NCBI GenBank assembly: GCA_937892095.1 | Contig: CALAVC010000241.1 | Span: 1-8,151, forward strand | Length of the DNA: 8,151 bases | DNA from: an uncultured Bacteroidales bacterium | GTDB taxonomy: Bacteria; Bacteroidota; Bacteroidia; Bacteroidales; Marinilabiliaceae | Direction: 5' to 3' | In this document: positions 1-5,910 of the stretch, piece by piece | Position numbering within the stretch: position 1 is the first letter of the stretch | How the letters are laid out: each line of letters starts with the position of its first letter | The notes under the pieces: generated by a model | The model's input: only the letters and a program-made list of their open reading frames with translations | What the model was told of the DNA's origin: nothing | Databases searched by the model: none | Program-made: the position numbers and the translations under genes

Positions 1-532
1 GAGCAAGGTCGAGTCGGTCTTCGATGTCGGTGGAGCAGTTTTTCTCTTTTATGAGACGTGCTATTTGCGCATATTGTGCTTTGCTCGCAACGATGACAAC
101 GTCTTTATAATTCTTGGCTGCAGCGCGGATAAGCGAAATGCCACCGATGTCGATTTTTTCTATTATGGATTGGTGGTCGGCACCGCTTGCTACTGTTGCT
201 TCGAATGGGTATAGGTCAACGATTACGAGGTCAATTTCGTTTATGTTGTATTTGCCCATTTGTTCGATGTCTTGTGGATTGTCGCGTCTTGCGAGGATTC
301 CTCCAAAGACACCCGGATGTAGCGTTTTGACGCGTCCGCCGAGTATGGATGGGTATCCAGTGATGTCTTCAACTGCGGTCACTTGCAGTCCGAGTTCTTC
401 GATGAATTTTTGTGTTCCGCCTGTGGAATATAGTTTGACGCCTGCGGCTGCCAAATTGCGGACTATCTCGTCAAGACCGTCTTTGTAGAATACGGAGATG
501 AGTGCCGACTTGATTTTTTTAGAGTTAGACAT
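1..532 (-). CDS. purH: PurH, bifunctional AICAR transformylase / IMP cyclohydrolase (N-terminal part, cut by window edge)
   Basis: PurH catalyses the last two steps of de novo IMP synthesis in the cytoplasm: formylation of AICAR by 10-formyl-THF, then ring closure of FAICAR to IMP. Only the first 177 codons are here, out of a family length of about 510. They cover the N-terminal MGS-like IMP cyclohydrolase domain. Visible signatures are ALISVFYKDGL (10-20), the STGGT phosphate loop (36-40), TGYPSILGGRVKTLHPGVFG (58-77), ILARRDN (79-85), DLVIVDLYPF (101-110) and the IDIGGISLIRAAAKN block (127-141). The formyltransferase domain lies beyond base 1. The start is the ATG at 532. An exact TAACTTTG promoter box ends 27 bases upstream, which leaves no room for a longer protein. 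The gene follows fabI on the same strand, but a hairpin terminator and this promoter separate them, so it is probably its own unit. Confidence 0.97.
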   Translation of the reverse strand, partial: MSNSKKIKSALISVFYKDGLDEIVRNLAAAGVKLYSTGGTQKFIEELGLQVTAVEDITGYPSILGGRVKTLHPGVFGGILARRDNPQDIEQMGKYNINEIDLVIVDLYPFEATVASGADHQSIIEKIDIGGISLIRAAAKNYKDVVIVASKAQYAQIARLIKEKNCSTDIEDRLDLA

Positions 533-558
533 CTATATAGAAAATTTTCTTTTATGTA

Positions 559-566
559 CAAAGTTA
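559..566 (-). promoter_or_regulatory. purH promoter, -7 box
   Basis: Read on the minus strand this is TAACTTTG, an exact match to the Bacteroidota -7 consensus TAnnTTTG. It would place the transcription start near 552 and give a leader of about 20 bases before the purH ATG at 532. No convincing -33 TTTG is visible at the expected distance. Confidence 0.65.
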
Positions 567-628
567 AATATTCTTTTTAAGGTATTGGCTTTTTTAGTGT
601 TTAAAACAAAAGAAAATGTATACAAGAA

Positions 629-661
629 AAGCCTCCACAGGCTTGTAGTCTGCGGAGGCTT
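629..661 (-). terminator. Intrinsic terminator of fabI
   Basis: The arms AAGCCTCC (629-636) and GGAGGCTT (654-661) are perfect reverse complements. After one mismatch the stem continues for three more pairs (CAG 638-640 with CTG 650-652). On the minus strand the stem is followed by TTTTCTTG. It lies 22 bases past the fabI stop and upstream of the purH promoter, so it should end the fabI transcript. Confidence 0.8.
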
Positions 662-683
662 ATTGTAGTGTGTGGTGAGGAGT

Positions 684-1514
684 TTATTTTTCGCTTTCGA
701 AACTTTTGTTGTATTGCGACATGGCGCGCTCGCTCATACCCATGGAGGAGAATCCACCATCGTGGAATAGATTCTGCATGGTTATTTTCTTTGTTAGGTC
801 GGAGAACATCGTTACGCAGAAGTTGGCGCAATCGTCGGCTGATGCGTTGCCGAGGGGGCTCATGCGGTCGGAGAAGTCCATTAGCCCGTCGAAACCAGAT
901 ACGCCAGAGCCTGCTGTTGTTGCTGTCGGAGACTGCGATATTGTGTTGATGCGGACGTGGCGTTCGCAACCATAGATGTATCCGAAGCTACGTGCAATGC
1001 TTTCGAGCAATGCTTTGGCGTCGGCCATGTCGTTGTAGCCAAAGAGTGTGCGCTGAGCGGCAACGTAGGTGAGCGCAACGACAGAACCCCATTCGCTTAT
1101 GGCGTCCATTTTGTAGGCCACTTGAAGCATTTTGTGGAAAGAGATGGCAGAAATGTCGAGAGTCTTGCCAAGGAAGTTGTAGTCGAGGTCGTTGTAGAGT
1201 CGTTTTTTGCGGACGTTGAGCGACATGCCAATGGAGTGTAATACAAAGTCAACTTTGCCACCAAGCACTTCTTGAGAACGAGCGAAGACGTTTTGCAAGT
1301 CTTCTACGCTTGTGGCATCAGCGGGTATGAGTTCGGCTTCGGTCTTGTGGCTCAGGTCGATAACCTCGCCCATGCGACAGGCTGCGGGAGTGTTGGACAA
1401 CGTGAATATTGCGCCTTGCTCTTTGGCTTTTTCGGCTACTTTCCAAGCTATTGACTTTTCGTTGAGTGCACCGAAGATAATGCCCCTCTTGCCCTCCAAA
1501 AGATTTTGTATCAT
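684..1514 (-). CDS. fabI: FabI, enoyl-[acyl-carrier-protein] reductase (NADH)
   Basis: FabI reduces trans-2-enoyl-ACP to acyl-ACP, the last step of each fatty-acid elongation cycle, in the cytoplasm. The protein has 276 residues, against 262 in E. coli, with the C-terminal extension usual in Bacteroides FabI. It is an atypical short-chain dehydrogenase. The N-terminal cofactor region is GIIFGALNEKSIAW (11-24). The LHSIGMS segment (92-98) lines the NAD/triclosan pocket and keeps Gly96, the position equivalent to E. coli Gly93. The catalytic Tyr-x6-Lys is Y160-NDMADA-K167, with the extra conserved active-site tyrosine Y150 in ALTYVAAQR. RINTISQSPTATTAGSG (188-204) is the substrate-loop region, and LFHDGGFSSMG (249-259) closes the fold. 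The start is the ATG at 1514. It has a dedicated promoter box at 1552-1559 and a terminator at 629-661, so it is probably monocistronic. Nothing in the active site looks altered. Confidence 0.97.
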   Translation of the reverse strand: MIQNLLEGKRGIIFGALNEKSIAWKVAEKAKEQGAIFTLSNTPAACRMGEVIDLSHKTEAELIPADATSVEDLQNVFARSQEVLGGKVDFVLHSIGMSLNVRKKRLYNDLDYNFLGKTLDISAISFHKMLQVAYKMDAISEWGSVVALTYVAAQRTLFGYNDMADAKALLESIARSFGYIYGCERHVRINTISQSPTATTAGSGVSGFDGLMDFSDRMSPLGNASADDCANFCVTMFSDLTKKITMQNLFHDGGFSSMGMSERAMSQYNKSFESEK

Positions 1515-1551
1515 TTACTTTTCTTTTTCTTGTTTTTTGAGTTTTGCTCGG

Positions 1552-1559
1552 CAAAGTTA
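1552..1559 (-). promoter_or_regulatory. fabI promoter, -7 box
   Basis: The minus strand reads TAACTTTG, an exact TAnnTTTG box and the same octamer as in front of purH. It predicts a start near 1545 and a leader of about 30 bases. The stretch just upstream contains the palindrome TATACGTATA (1562-1571), which would sit in the spacer between the -7 and -33 elements. Confidence 0.65.
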
Positions 1560-1603
1560 ACTATACGTATACTTACAAGTGTTTATTTGTTGTTAAAAGG
1601 TGT

Positions 1604-2794
1604 TTATAGTAGGCGTGCATATATGTGTTCGCCACATACTGCATCGTGGTGGAACTTGTCTGTCATGACTATTTTTCCGTTCATAACTACCGATTCTATG
1701 CGTCCGTGTAGGGGAATTTGTTGTACGTTGCCACGTGGTGTGTTGAGGCTTACGAAGTCATCTATATTGTTGTTCCAAACGATTAGATTGGCAGTGCTAC
1801 CTTCGGCAATTTTTGCTATTGTTGGCGTCAGTCCGAGGGCCTGTGCTGGGCGGACAACGGAATATTCTTCGAGTTCGTCTATGCTGAGTTTTTGCTCTGC
1901 GGGCATGGCTGCAAGCATGGGCAAGATGTTTCGACTAACTATTTCGGGGGTCATATCGGGCCAGCCTTCTTTGTTTACTCTGCCTACGCTATATGCAAGC
2001 CCGAGGGTCGTATGACGGTTGCTTCGTAGTGTGTCGATTATTGATTGTGAGCTTAGTTTGGTCAGACCCGAGGAACTTTGTCCGAAAGGGTCGTAGCATA
2101 GGTGCGTCATTAGGTTGAAAGCCCCACGATAGTCTTCTAAAAGGCGCAACTCTTCTACGTGTTCGACACCTATTATGTAGGCTTTGTTTTCTGGGTCTTT
2201 TTGCAAGTGCGAACAAAGATCGGTTAGTTGTTGCATGCGTTCGGTGCCACTTAGCAGGCCGCGAAAGTCGTAGAGCACCCTCAGCCCGAGGGTGCGTGCT
2301 GTGCTGATATTGTTTGCTATTGAAGATATGCTTGTTCGTCGTTCTTCGCCGAAGCGTACGAGTGCTGTCGTTACTCCGTTTAGCAACATTATTTTCTTGT
2401 GGCGGCGTAGGTCTTGCTGCGTCAGGCTACGCAGGGGGAAGTGTAGGCTATAGTTGAGGAGGGGTGTTGTGCAATTTTTGAGCTCCTCGATGTTGTCTTC
2501 GATGTTCTGACTAACGGTTACGATAGTGGCAAAGCCTGCTGTCAGGTTTTCGAAATTCATTGTTTGAAGAGCGTCGGCATCGATTTTGATTGGTCGCGGA
2601 TTGCTTAGGCTTAGTAGGGCTGGTAGCAGATAGTTGCCTTTGGCATCGAGGTCTATGGTGTTGGTCAGAGGAGGTTTGACGTCTTGCCCCATAGCAACGA
2701 TGCGTCCACCAGCCACGAGAATCATTTGTAGAGGTGTGTCGGATTCTAATTTTCCGTTGCATATTCTTGCGTTGCGTATGAGGAGATATTCCAT
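1604..2794 (-). CDS. Dihydroorotase-like amidohydrolase, probably catalytically inactive
   Basis: This 396-residue protein has the outline of a type I dihydroorotase/amidohydrolase. It starts with a small beta domain (YLLIRNARICNG, 3-14; MILVAGGRIVAMGQ, 24-37), then NYLLPALL (54-61) where the barrel begins. It ends with EGSTANLIVW (331-340), NTPRGN (351-356) and LHGRIESVVMNGKIV (362-376), matching the family C-terminus. The key residues are missing. The HxH metal pair expected after LPGLID aligns with S64-N65-P66. The family's DDGRP segment aligns with RFGEERRT (147-154). The TDHAPH segment with the catalytic aspartate aligns with LGLAYSVG (264-271). The frame is intact, so this looks like a pseudoenzyme rather than a decaying gene. 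Non-catalytic dihydroorotase homologues partner aspartate transcarbamoylase in some bacteria; whether that applies here is unknown. The start is the ATG at 2794. fabI follows 89 bp downstream from its own promoter. Confidence 0.82.
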   Translation of the reverse strand: MEYLLIRNARICNGKLESDTPLQMILVAGGRIVAMGQDVKPPLTNTIDLDAKGNYLLPALLSLSNPRPIKIDADALQTMNFENLTAGFATIVTVSQNIEDNIEELKNCTTPLLNYSLHFPLRSLTQQDLRRHKKIMLLNGVTTALVRFGEERRTSISSIANNISTARTLGLRVLYDFRGLLSGTERMQQLTDLCSHLQKDPENKAYIIGVEHVEELRLLEDYRGAFNLMTHLCYDPFGQSSSGLTKLSSQSIIDTLRSNRHTTLGLAYSVGRVNKEGWPDMTPEIVSRNILPMLAAMPAEQKLSIDELEEYSVVRPAQALGLTPTIAKIAEGSTANLIVWNNNIDDFVSLNTPRGNVQQIPLHGRIESVVMNGKIVMTDKFHHDAVCGEHIYARLL

Positions 2795-2967
2795 AGAGCA
2801 AAAAGGGTTAAGCTGTTGGTATATTTTTTGCTAATTTAACTCAAATTGCTTGTGGGTGGCAGAATATAGGCTACAAATTTTATCATATTTTTACAATTGT
2901 CGCTATCCATAATGGTATTGGGCTGTGGTTGCGGAAACGAGATATTTGTGGGGCGTATAAATGAAAT

Positions 2968-2990
2968 AAGGTTGCACTGGGTGCAACCTT
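2968..2990 (+). terminator. Isolated strong hairpin, possible terminator of an unannotated transcript
   Basis: AAGGTTGCAC (2968-2977) and GTGCAACCTT (2981-2990) form a perfect 10-bp stem with a 3-base loop. On the plus strand the stem runs into TTGTTGTC, a modest U-rich tail. On the minus strand the flank is TATTTCAT, which is poorer. No plus-strand gene precedes it. It may end a small RNA or untranslated transcript starting in 2800-2950, or simply insulate the two divergent genes. Confidence 0.45.
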
Positions 2991-3103
2991 TTGTTGTCAA
3001 TTATACTAACTATTCATTGGTTGAATTAGAATAAAACGTACCATTAATGTAGTCCACACTCCGCTTCTCCTACGCCACTGATAGTCAAACACTTATTTCT
3101 TTA

Positions 3104-3111
3104 TATCTTTG
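3104..3111 (+). promoter_or_regulatory. Promoter -7 box of the lipoprotein gene
   Basis: TATCTTTG is an exact TAnnTTTG box. It predicts a start near 3118 and a leader of about 45 bases before the ATG at 3164. No TTTG is found at the expected -33 distance. Confidence 0.5.
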
Positions 3112-3163
3112 TCTTCGTAGCCTTGGCGTTTTGGTTGGGCGAGTTTAAGCAGAATAGATTTAT

Positions 3164-3514
3164 ATGGATAGAATGTATAGCATAGCAATCTGTGCGGTGT
3201 GTGCATGCCTTTCTGTGGCTTGCACATCGCAAAAAGGTGTGTTGAGTACGTGTGTTGTCGAAGAAGAGCAAATGCCCGTTGGCGAGGTGTCGCCGACTAC
3301 GCTAATAATTTTTTATGACGCCGAAATCGGCAAAAAGCCTCTTTTAGAAGAGGTCGAGAAAAGCGGAGCAGAGATTATCTACGACTACAAAAACATGAAC
3401 GGCATGGCCATTCGTAAGCCAAGCACGATGTCGCTCTCAGAGGCCCGAAAGCATTTTAGTGGAGTACGTGGAGTCTTGAGCGTGGAATATGACCACGTCG
3501 TGCACCTCGACTAA
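3164..3514 (+). CDS. Small lipoprotein with a peptidase-inhibitor I9 / subtilisin-propeptide-like domain
   Basis: This protein has 116 residues. The N-terminus is a short hydrophobic signal peptide ending in LSVAC, with Cys20 as the likely lipidated residue. The lipobox is imperfect (Ser at -3), so this is probable rather than certain. There is no acidic run right after the cysteine of the kind that sends Bacteroidota lipoproteins to the cell surface; the first acidic cluster is at 33-35. The rest (about 44-116) has the strand-helix-strand-helix-strand order of an I9 propeptide: TLIIFYD (46-52), PLLEEVEKSG (59-68), AEIIYDYKNMNGMAIRKP (69-86), SLSEARKHF (90-98) and GVLSVEYDHVVHLD (103-116). 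The IIYDYKNMNG and VEYDHVV parts are especially like subtilase propeptides, yet no protease follows. By inference it could inhibit or chaperone a protease encoded elsewhere. An ATG three codons downstream (3173) is an alternative start. Confidence 0.75.
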   Translation: MDRMYSIAICAVCACLSVACTSQKGVLSTCVVEEEQMPVGEVSPTTLIIFYDAEIGKKPLLEEVEKSGAEIIYDYKNMNGMAIRKPSTMSLSEARKHFSGVRGVLSVEYDHVVHLD

Positions 3515-3539
3515 GAAGATTACAAGCCGTAGTCTTCTT
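3513..3539. terminator. Inverted repeat across both convergent stop codons
   Basis: The arms 3513-3523 and 3529-3539 pair over 11 positions (AAGAAGA with TCTTCTT, one T-G wobble, TAC with GTA) around an AAGCC loop. The stem includes two bases of the lipoprotein stop codon and all of the DUF2461 stop codon. Neither strand has a T-run after it, so it is not a classical intrinsic terminator. It may slow or end transcription from both sides, or reflect coding constraint on the EEDYGL tail of the DUF2461 protein. Confidence 0.35.
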
Positions 3540-4215
3540 CGACTTCGGTTTCGAGTGCACGCAAGTAGAAGTCGTTGAGCGCATGTGCGGCTTCGGCATG
3601 TCGGCAAAGAGTGTCGAAAAAGTTCTCGCTAAGTACCTCTTTGTCCGAATAGCCTACTATGGCATTAAGCGTCTTATATTTTAAGTATTCAGAGTAGCGC
3701 TCGTCTATTTCAAATCCGCGCGGCAACTTTTTTAGTTTACCCTCATTGTCGGAAAGACGTAGCCCCGCCTTTGGTAAGTCCGACACTATCGCATGAAGTT
3801 CTTCGGGAAAATTACAGATCTCGGTACGCAATTGACGCAGTTCTTCCGAATTTAGCCCATAGTTGCCAGAGCAAAATACGCTATTGTCGCTTGGTTGCAA
3901 GTGGAAGTAATATCCGGGCAGACGGCTATTTTTGCCGCCGCGAGCCACAAAGAGTCCGAAGTGCCGTTTATATGGGCTCTTGTCGGGCGAGAAGCGTACA
4001 TCACGATTAATGCGAAACACGCAGTTCTTTACGTCGAGTTCGCCCACTGTGGGGTCGAATTCTGCAACTCGGCTTATGAAGGCTTCGCCAAATTGCAAAA
4101 ATGCACTTCGTGCTTCGGTGTAGAAACTTCTGTTGGCGTCGAACCACGTCTTGTTGTTGTTCGCTGTCAGTTGACTAATAAAGTCGACAACAATCTTATC
4201 TATTCGTGGTTGCAT
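3520..4215 (-). CDS. DUF2461 (TIGR02453) family protein
   Basis: This is a 231-residue soluble protein with no signal peptide or membrane segment. It carries the recognisable family motifs in order: NNKTWFDAN (20-28), FRINRDVRFSPDKSPYK (67-83), GYYFHLQP (101-108), LKKLPRGF (161-168) and YLKYK (177-181). The length is typical and the protein looks complete. The biochemical role of the family is not known to me. The conserved Arg, Asp and Lys of the RDVRFSPDKSPYK block suggest binding of a charged ligand, but that is inference. The start ATG lies one base after the stop of the TolC-family gene (TAA-G-ATG), so its translation is probably coupled to that gene and both share one mRNA. The 3' end is convergent with the lipoprotein gene. 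Confidence 0.9.
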   Translation of the reverse strand: MQPRIDKIVVDFISQLTANNNKTWFDANRSFYTEARSAFLQFGEAFISRVAEFDPTVGELDVKNCVFRINRDVRFSPDKSPYKRHFGLFVARGGKNSRLPGYYFHLQPSDNSVFCSGNYGLNSEELRQLRTEICNFPEELHAIVSDLPKAGLRLSDNEGKLKKLPRGFEIDERYSEYLKYKTLNAIVGYSDKEVLSENFFDTLCRHAEAAHALNDFYLRALETEVEEDYGL

Positions 4216-4216
4216 C

Positions 4217-5674
4217 TTACTGACCTATAAGAGTGCCGTTGGCGCGGTTGTAGTTAACCTTGCTAAGGTAGAGTTGGTAGTGAGCTTCGACGTTGGCTGC
4301 CATGGCTTGTTGCCACAATAGCTGCGACTCCATGTAGTCGCTCAGAGTCTCCATGCCGTTCTCGTACGACTTTTGCGACGACGTCATGTTGGCTTCGGCC
4401 TCGCGGACTGTCTCTTCGGCAATCTCAACTTCTTTTTCCGCTTCCTTGCGTTTGTTGTCGGCTTGTTGCAGTTCGAGCTCCATCATCTCGGTAAGGTTCT
4501 GACGCTCGAGGCGTGCTTGCTGAGCCTCGTGCTTGGCTGCGCGAACTTTGTTGCTACTTTTGCCACAATTGAATATTGGCACTTTGACTTTTAGCAGAGC
4601 CGTAAAGTCTCCATCGCTAAATAGCTTTTCGTCCATCAACTTGAAGCCGTTGACGTAGTTGTAGGAAAGCATGACACCCACTTCGGGGAGGAGGGCAGAG
4701 CGCTCTATTTTTGTTTTTGCTTCTGCAATCTCTACTTTCTTCTGCAAGATGCTGCTTTCGGGGCGTTGGTCAACGGAGCCGCTTTGAATTTCGATGTTCG
4801 GGTAGTCTGTGCTGACATCGATGTCGGTTGAGAGGTCCTGACCCGTCACGTGGCATAGGTTCATCTTGGCCAGTGTCAGTCCGTTCTGAGCTTTGATGAC
4901 GGCAAGCTCGCTCTCTTTGAGCTTGACCTGTACTTTTAGCACGTCGTTGTTGGTGCGCATGCCGTGTTGCTTGGCTTTGGTGACGCTGCGCATAAGTTCG
5001 CGAAGGACTTCGTTATATTTCTCTGCCACCTTGCTCATTTCTTTGGTTTTGACCACAAGGGCATAGGCTTCGTCGACGTTTTGTAAGATTTTGGTTCGGG
5101 TGAGGACTTCGTTTTTCTCGGCCATCTCGACTCCCATGCTTGCAATCTTGTCGGCGTTGGCAATCTTACCACCCATATATATTGGTTGTTCGAGCGATAT
5201 GCCAGCCATAAACATTGGTCCGACTTCGTAGTCTATACTTGTTGAGAGGCCCGGGAAGTAGACGTAGCCTGCCGTTTGGCTGACTAACGCCATTTTGTCT
5301 GCCATTGTCGCGTCGGGCTTCTGAGCGTTGTATATCAATGTTTTTATTTGCTCAGTTGTCAGGGCCTGATATGTAGTGCCGTCGAGTTTAAAAACAGGAA
5401 TGTTGTTTATTTCGGGAATGTTGACGTCGCGCGATTCGCCAATGGTGCTATATAGACCAATGAGGTTGAGGTTTATTGACGGCAGATAGTTTGCTCGGTA
5501 GCTACGTTGTGTGCTACGTACGCCCTCTGTTTTGCTCTCTGCTTGTTTGATTTCGTGGTTGTTAGACAGTGCCATGTCTCGACACTCTTCTATTGTCAGC
5601 ATTTTTTGAGCTGTGGCACTATGACATATCGTCATGCTAAGTGTCATCAGAGCAACGTATTTTGTTACACTCAT
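4217..5674 (-). CDS. TolC-family outer membrane efflux protein
   Basis: This is a 485-residue outer membrane factor. Such proteins form trimeric channels that join inner-membrane pumps through a periplasmic adaptor. A signal peptide is visible (hydrophobic VALMTLSMTI, then SATA before Q23). The mature protein opens with LTIEECRDMALSNN (26-39), the usual first helix of the OEP repeat. Two OEP repeats follow, rich in Glu/Lys/Gln helices. The long second-repeat helix holds ELQQADNKRKEAEKEVEIAE, and the repeat ends in SYENGMETLSDYMESQLLWQ and LSKVNYNRANGTL, typical of the family. The reading frame is open to an ATG at 5740, but an exact promoter box (5701-5708) lies inside that extension, so I use the ATG at 5674, which gives a normal signal peptide. 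No adaptor or RND/ABC pump gene lies next to it. The DUF2461 gene follows after one base. Confidence 0.94.
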   Translation of the reverse strand: MSVTKYVALMTLSMTICHSATAQKMLTIEECRDMALSNNHEIKQAESKTEGVRSTQRSYRANYLPSINLNLIGLYSTIGESRDVNIPEINNIPVFKLDGTTYQALTTEQIKTLIYNAQKPDATMADKMALVSQTAGYVYFPGLSTSIDYEVGPMFMAGISLEQPIYMGGKIANADKIASMGVEMAEKNEVLTRTKILQNVDEAYALVVKTKEMSKVAEKYNEVLRELMRSVTKAKQHGMRTNNDVLKVQVKLKESELAVIKAQNGLTLAKMNLCHVTGQDLSTDIDVSTDYPNIEIQSGSVDQRPESSILQKKVEIAEAKTKIERSALLPEVGVMLSYNYVNGFKLMDEKLFSDGDFTALLKVKVPIFNCGKSSNKVRAAKHEAQQARLERQNLTEMMELELQQADNKRKEAEKEVEIAEETVREAEANMTSSQKSYENGMETLSDYMESQLLWQQAMAANVEAHYQLYLSKVNYNRANGTLIGQ

Positions 5675-5700
5675 CGGTATTAGGTTGAAATTAACGATTG

Positions 5701-5708
5701 CAAATTTA
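5701..5708 (-). promoter_or_regulatory. Promoter -7 box of the TolC-family gene
   Basis: The minus strand reads TAAATTTG, an exact TAnnTTTG. A TTTG at 5732-5735 starts 27 bases further upstream, close to the expected -33 to -7 distance. The predicted start near 5694 gives a 20-base leader to the ATG at 5674 and argues against the longer reading frame. Confidence 0.7.
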
Positions 5709-5825
5709 ATGATAAATGTTGTTGAAGAGAGCAAAAACACGATTGCAATCTGTGTCGGGTCTCTTGTTGCAATGCCGATTTCGTAGCTTACAAAAGACTT
5801 GTAATGTAGACTGTGTGAATAAGCG

Positions 5826-5837
5826 TTTTACGTAAAA
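5826..5837. promoter_or_regulatory. 12-bp perfect palindrome between divergent genes, possible operator
   Basis: TTTTACGTAAAA is a perfect palindrome in the 236-bp gap between the TolC-family gene and ddh, just upstream of the probable ddh promoter. Its position and symmetry suit a dimeric regulator. No regulator is identified, and an A/T-rich palindrome of this size can occur by chance. Confidence 0.3.
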
Positions 5838-5910
5838 ATGGGCGTTTGAGATAACAACTTGAAAGATATTGCATAAATTGCATTACAAAATGAATAAACA
5901 AGACAACAAA

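Larger units (their letters stand above)
2795..3163. other. Intergenic region, 369 bp
   Basis: This is a gene-poor stretch between two divergent genes. It should hold the promoter of the dihydroorotase-like gene at its left end, but no exact TAnnTTTG box is visible there. The nearest candidate on the minus strand is TAAAATTTG (2874-2882), with one base too many in the spacer. The stretch also holds an isolated hairpin (2968-2990) and, at its right end, the lipoprotein promoter box (3104-3111). I see no convincing protein, tRNA or known riboswitch. Confidence 0.6.

Noticed and set aside
114..488. 124-residue plus-strand open frame inside purH
   Set aside because: It is antisense to the clear PurH cyclohydrolase domain and has no independent signal.
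1506..2015. 169-residue plus-strand open frame overlapping fabI's promoter and the dihydroorotase-like gene
   Set aside because: It is antisense to a well-supported gene, has low-complexity hydrophobic and serine-rich composition, and has no motif.
2912..3034. 40-codon plus-strand open frame starting with a Cys/Gly-rich stretch
   Set aside because: It contains the strong hairpin at 2968-2990, has no promoter box in front, and shows no recognisable signature. It is probably chance.
5675..5740. 22-codon N-terminal extension of the TolC-family frame
   Set aside because: An exact promoter box lies inside it, and the signal peptide begins properly only at the internal Met coded at 5674.
5869..5910. 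N-terminal extension of ddh from TTG 5869 or ATG 5890
   Set aside because: The extra residues precede the Rossmann strand without family support, and the weak promoter-like sequence overlaps them. ATG 5890 cannot be fully excluded.
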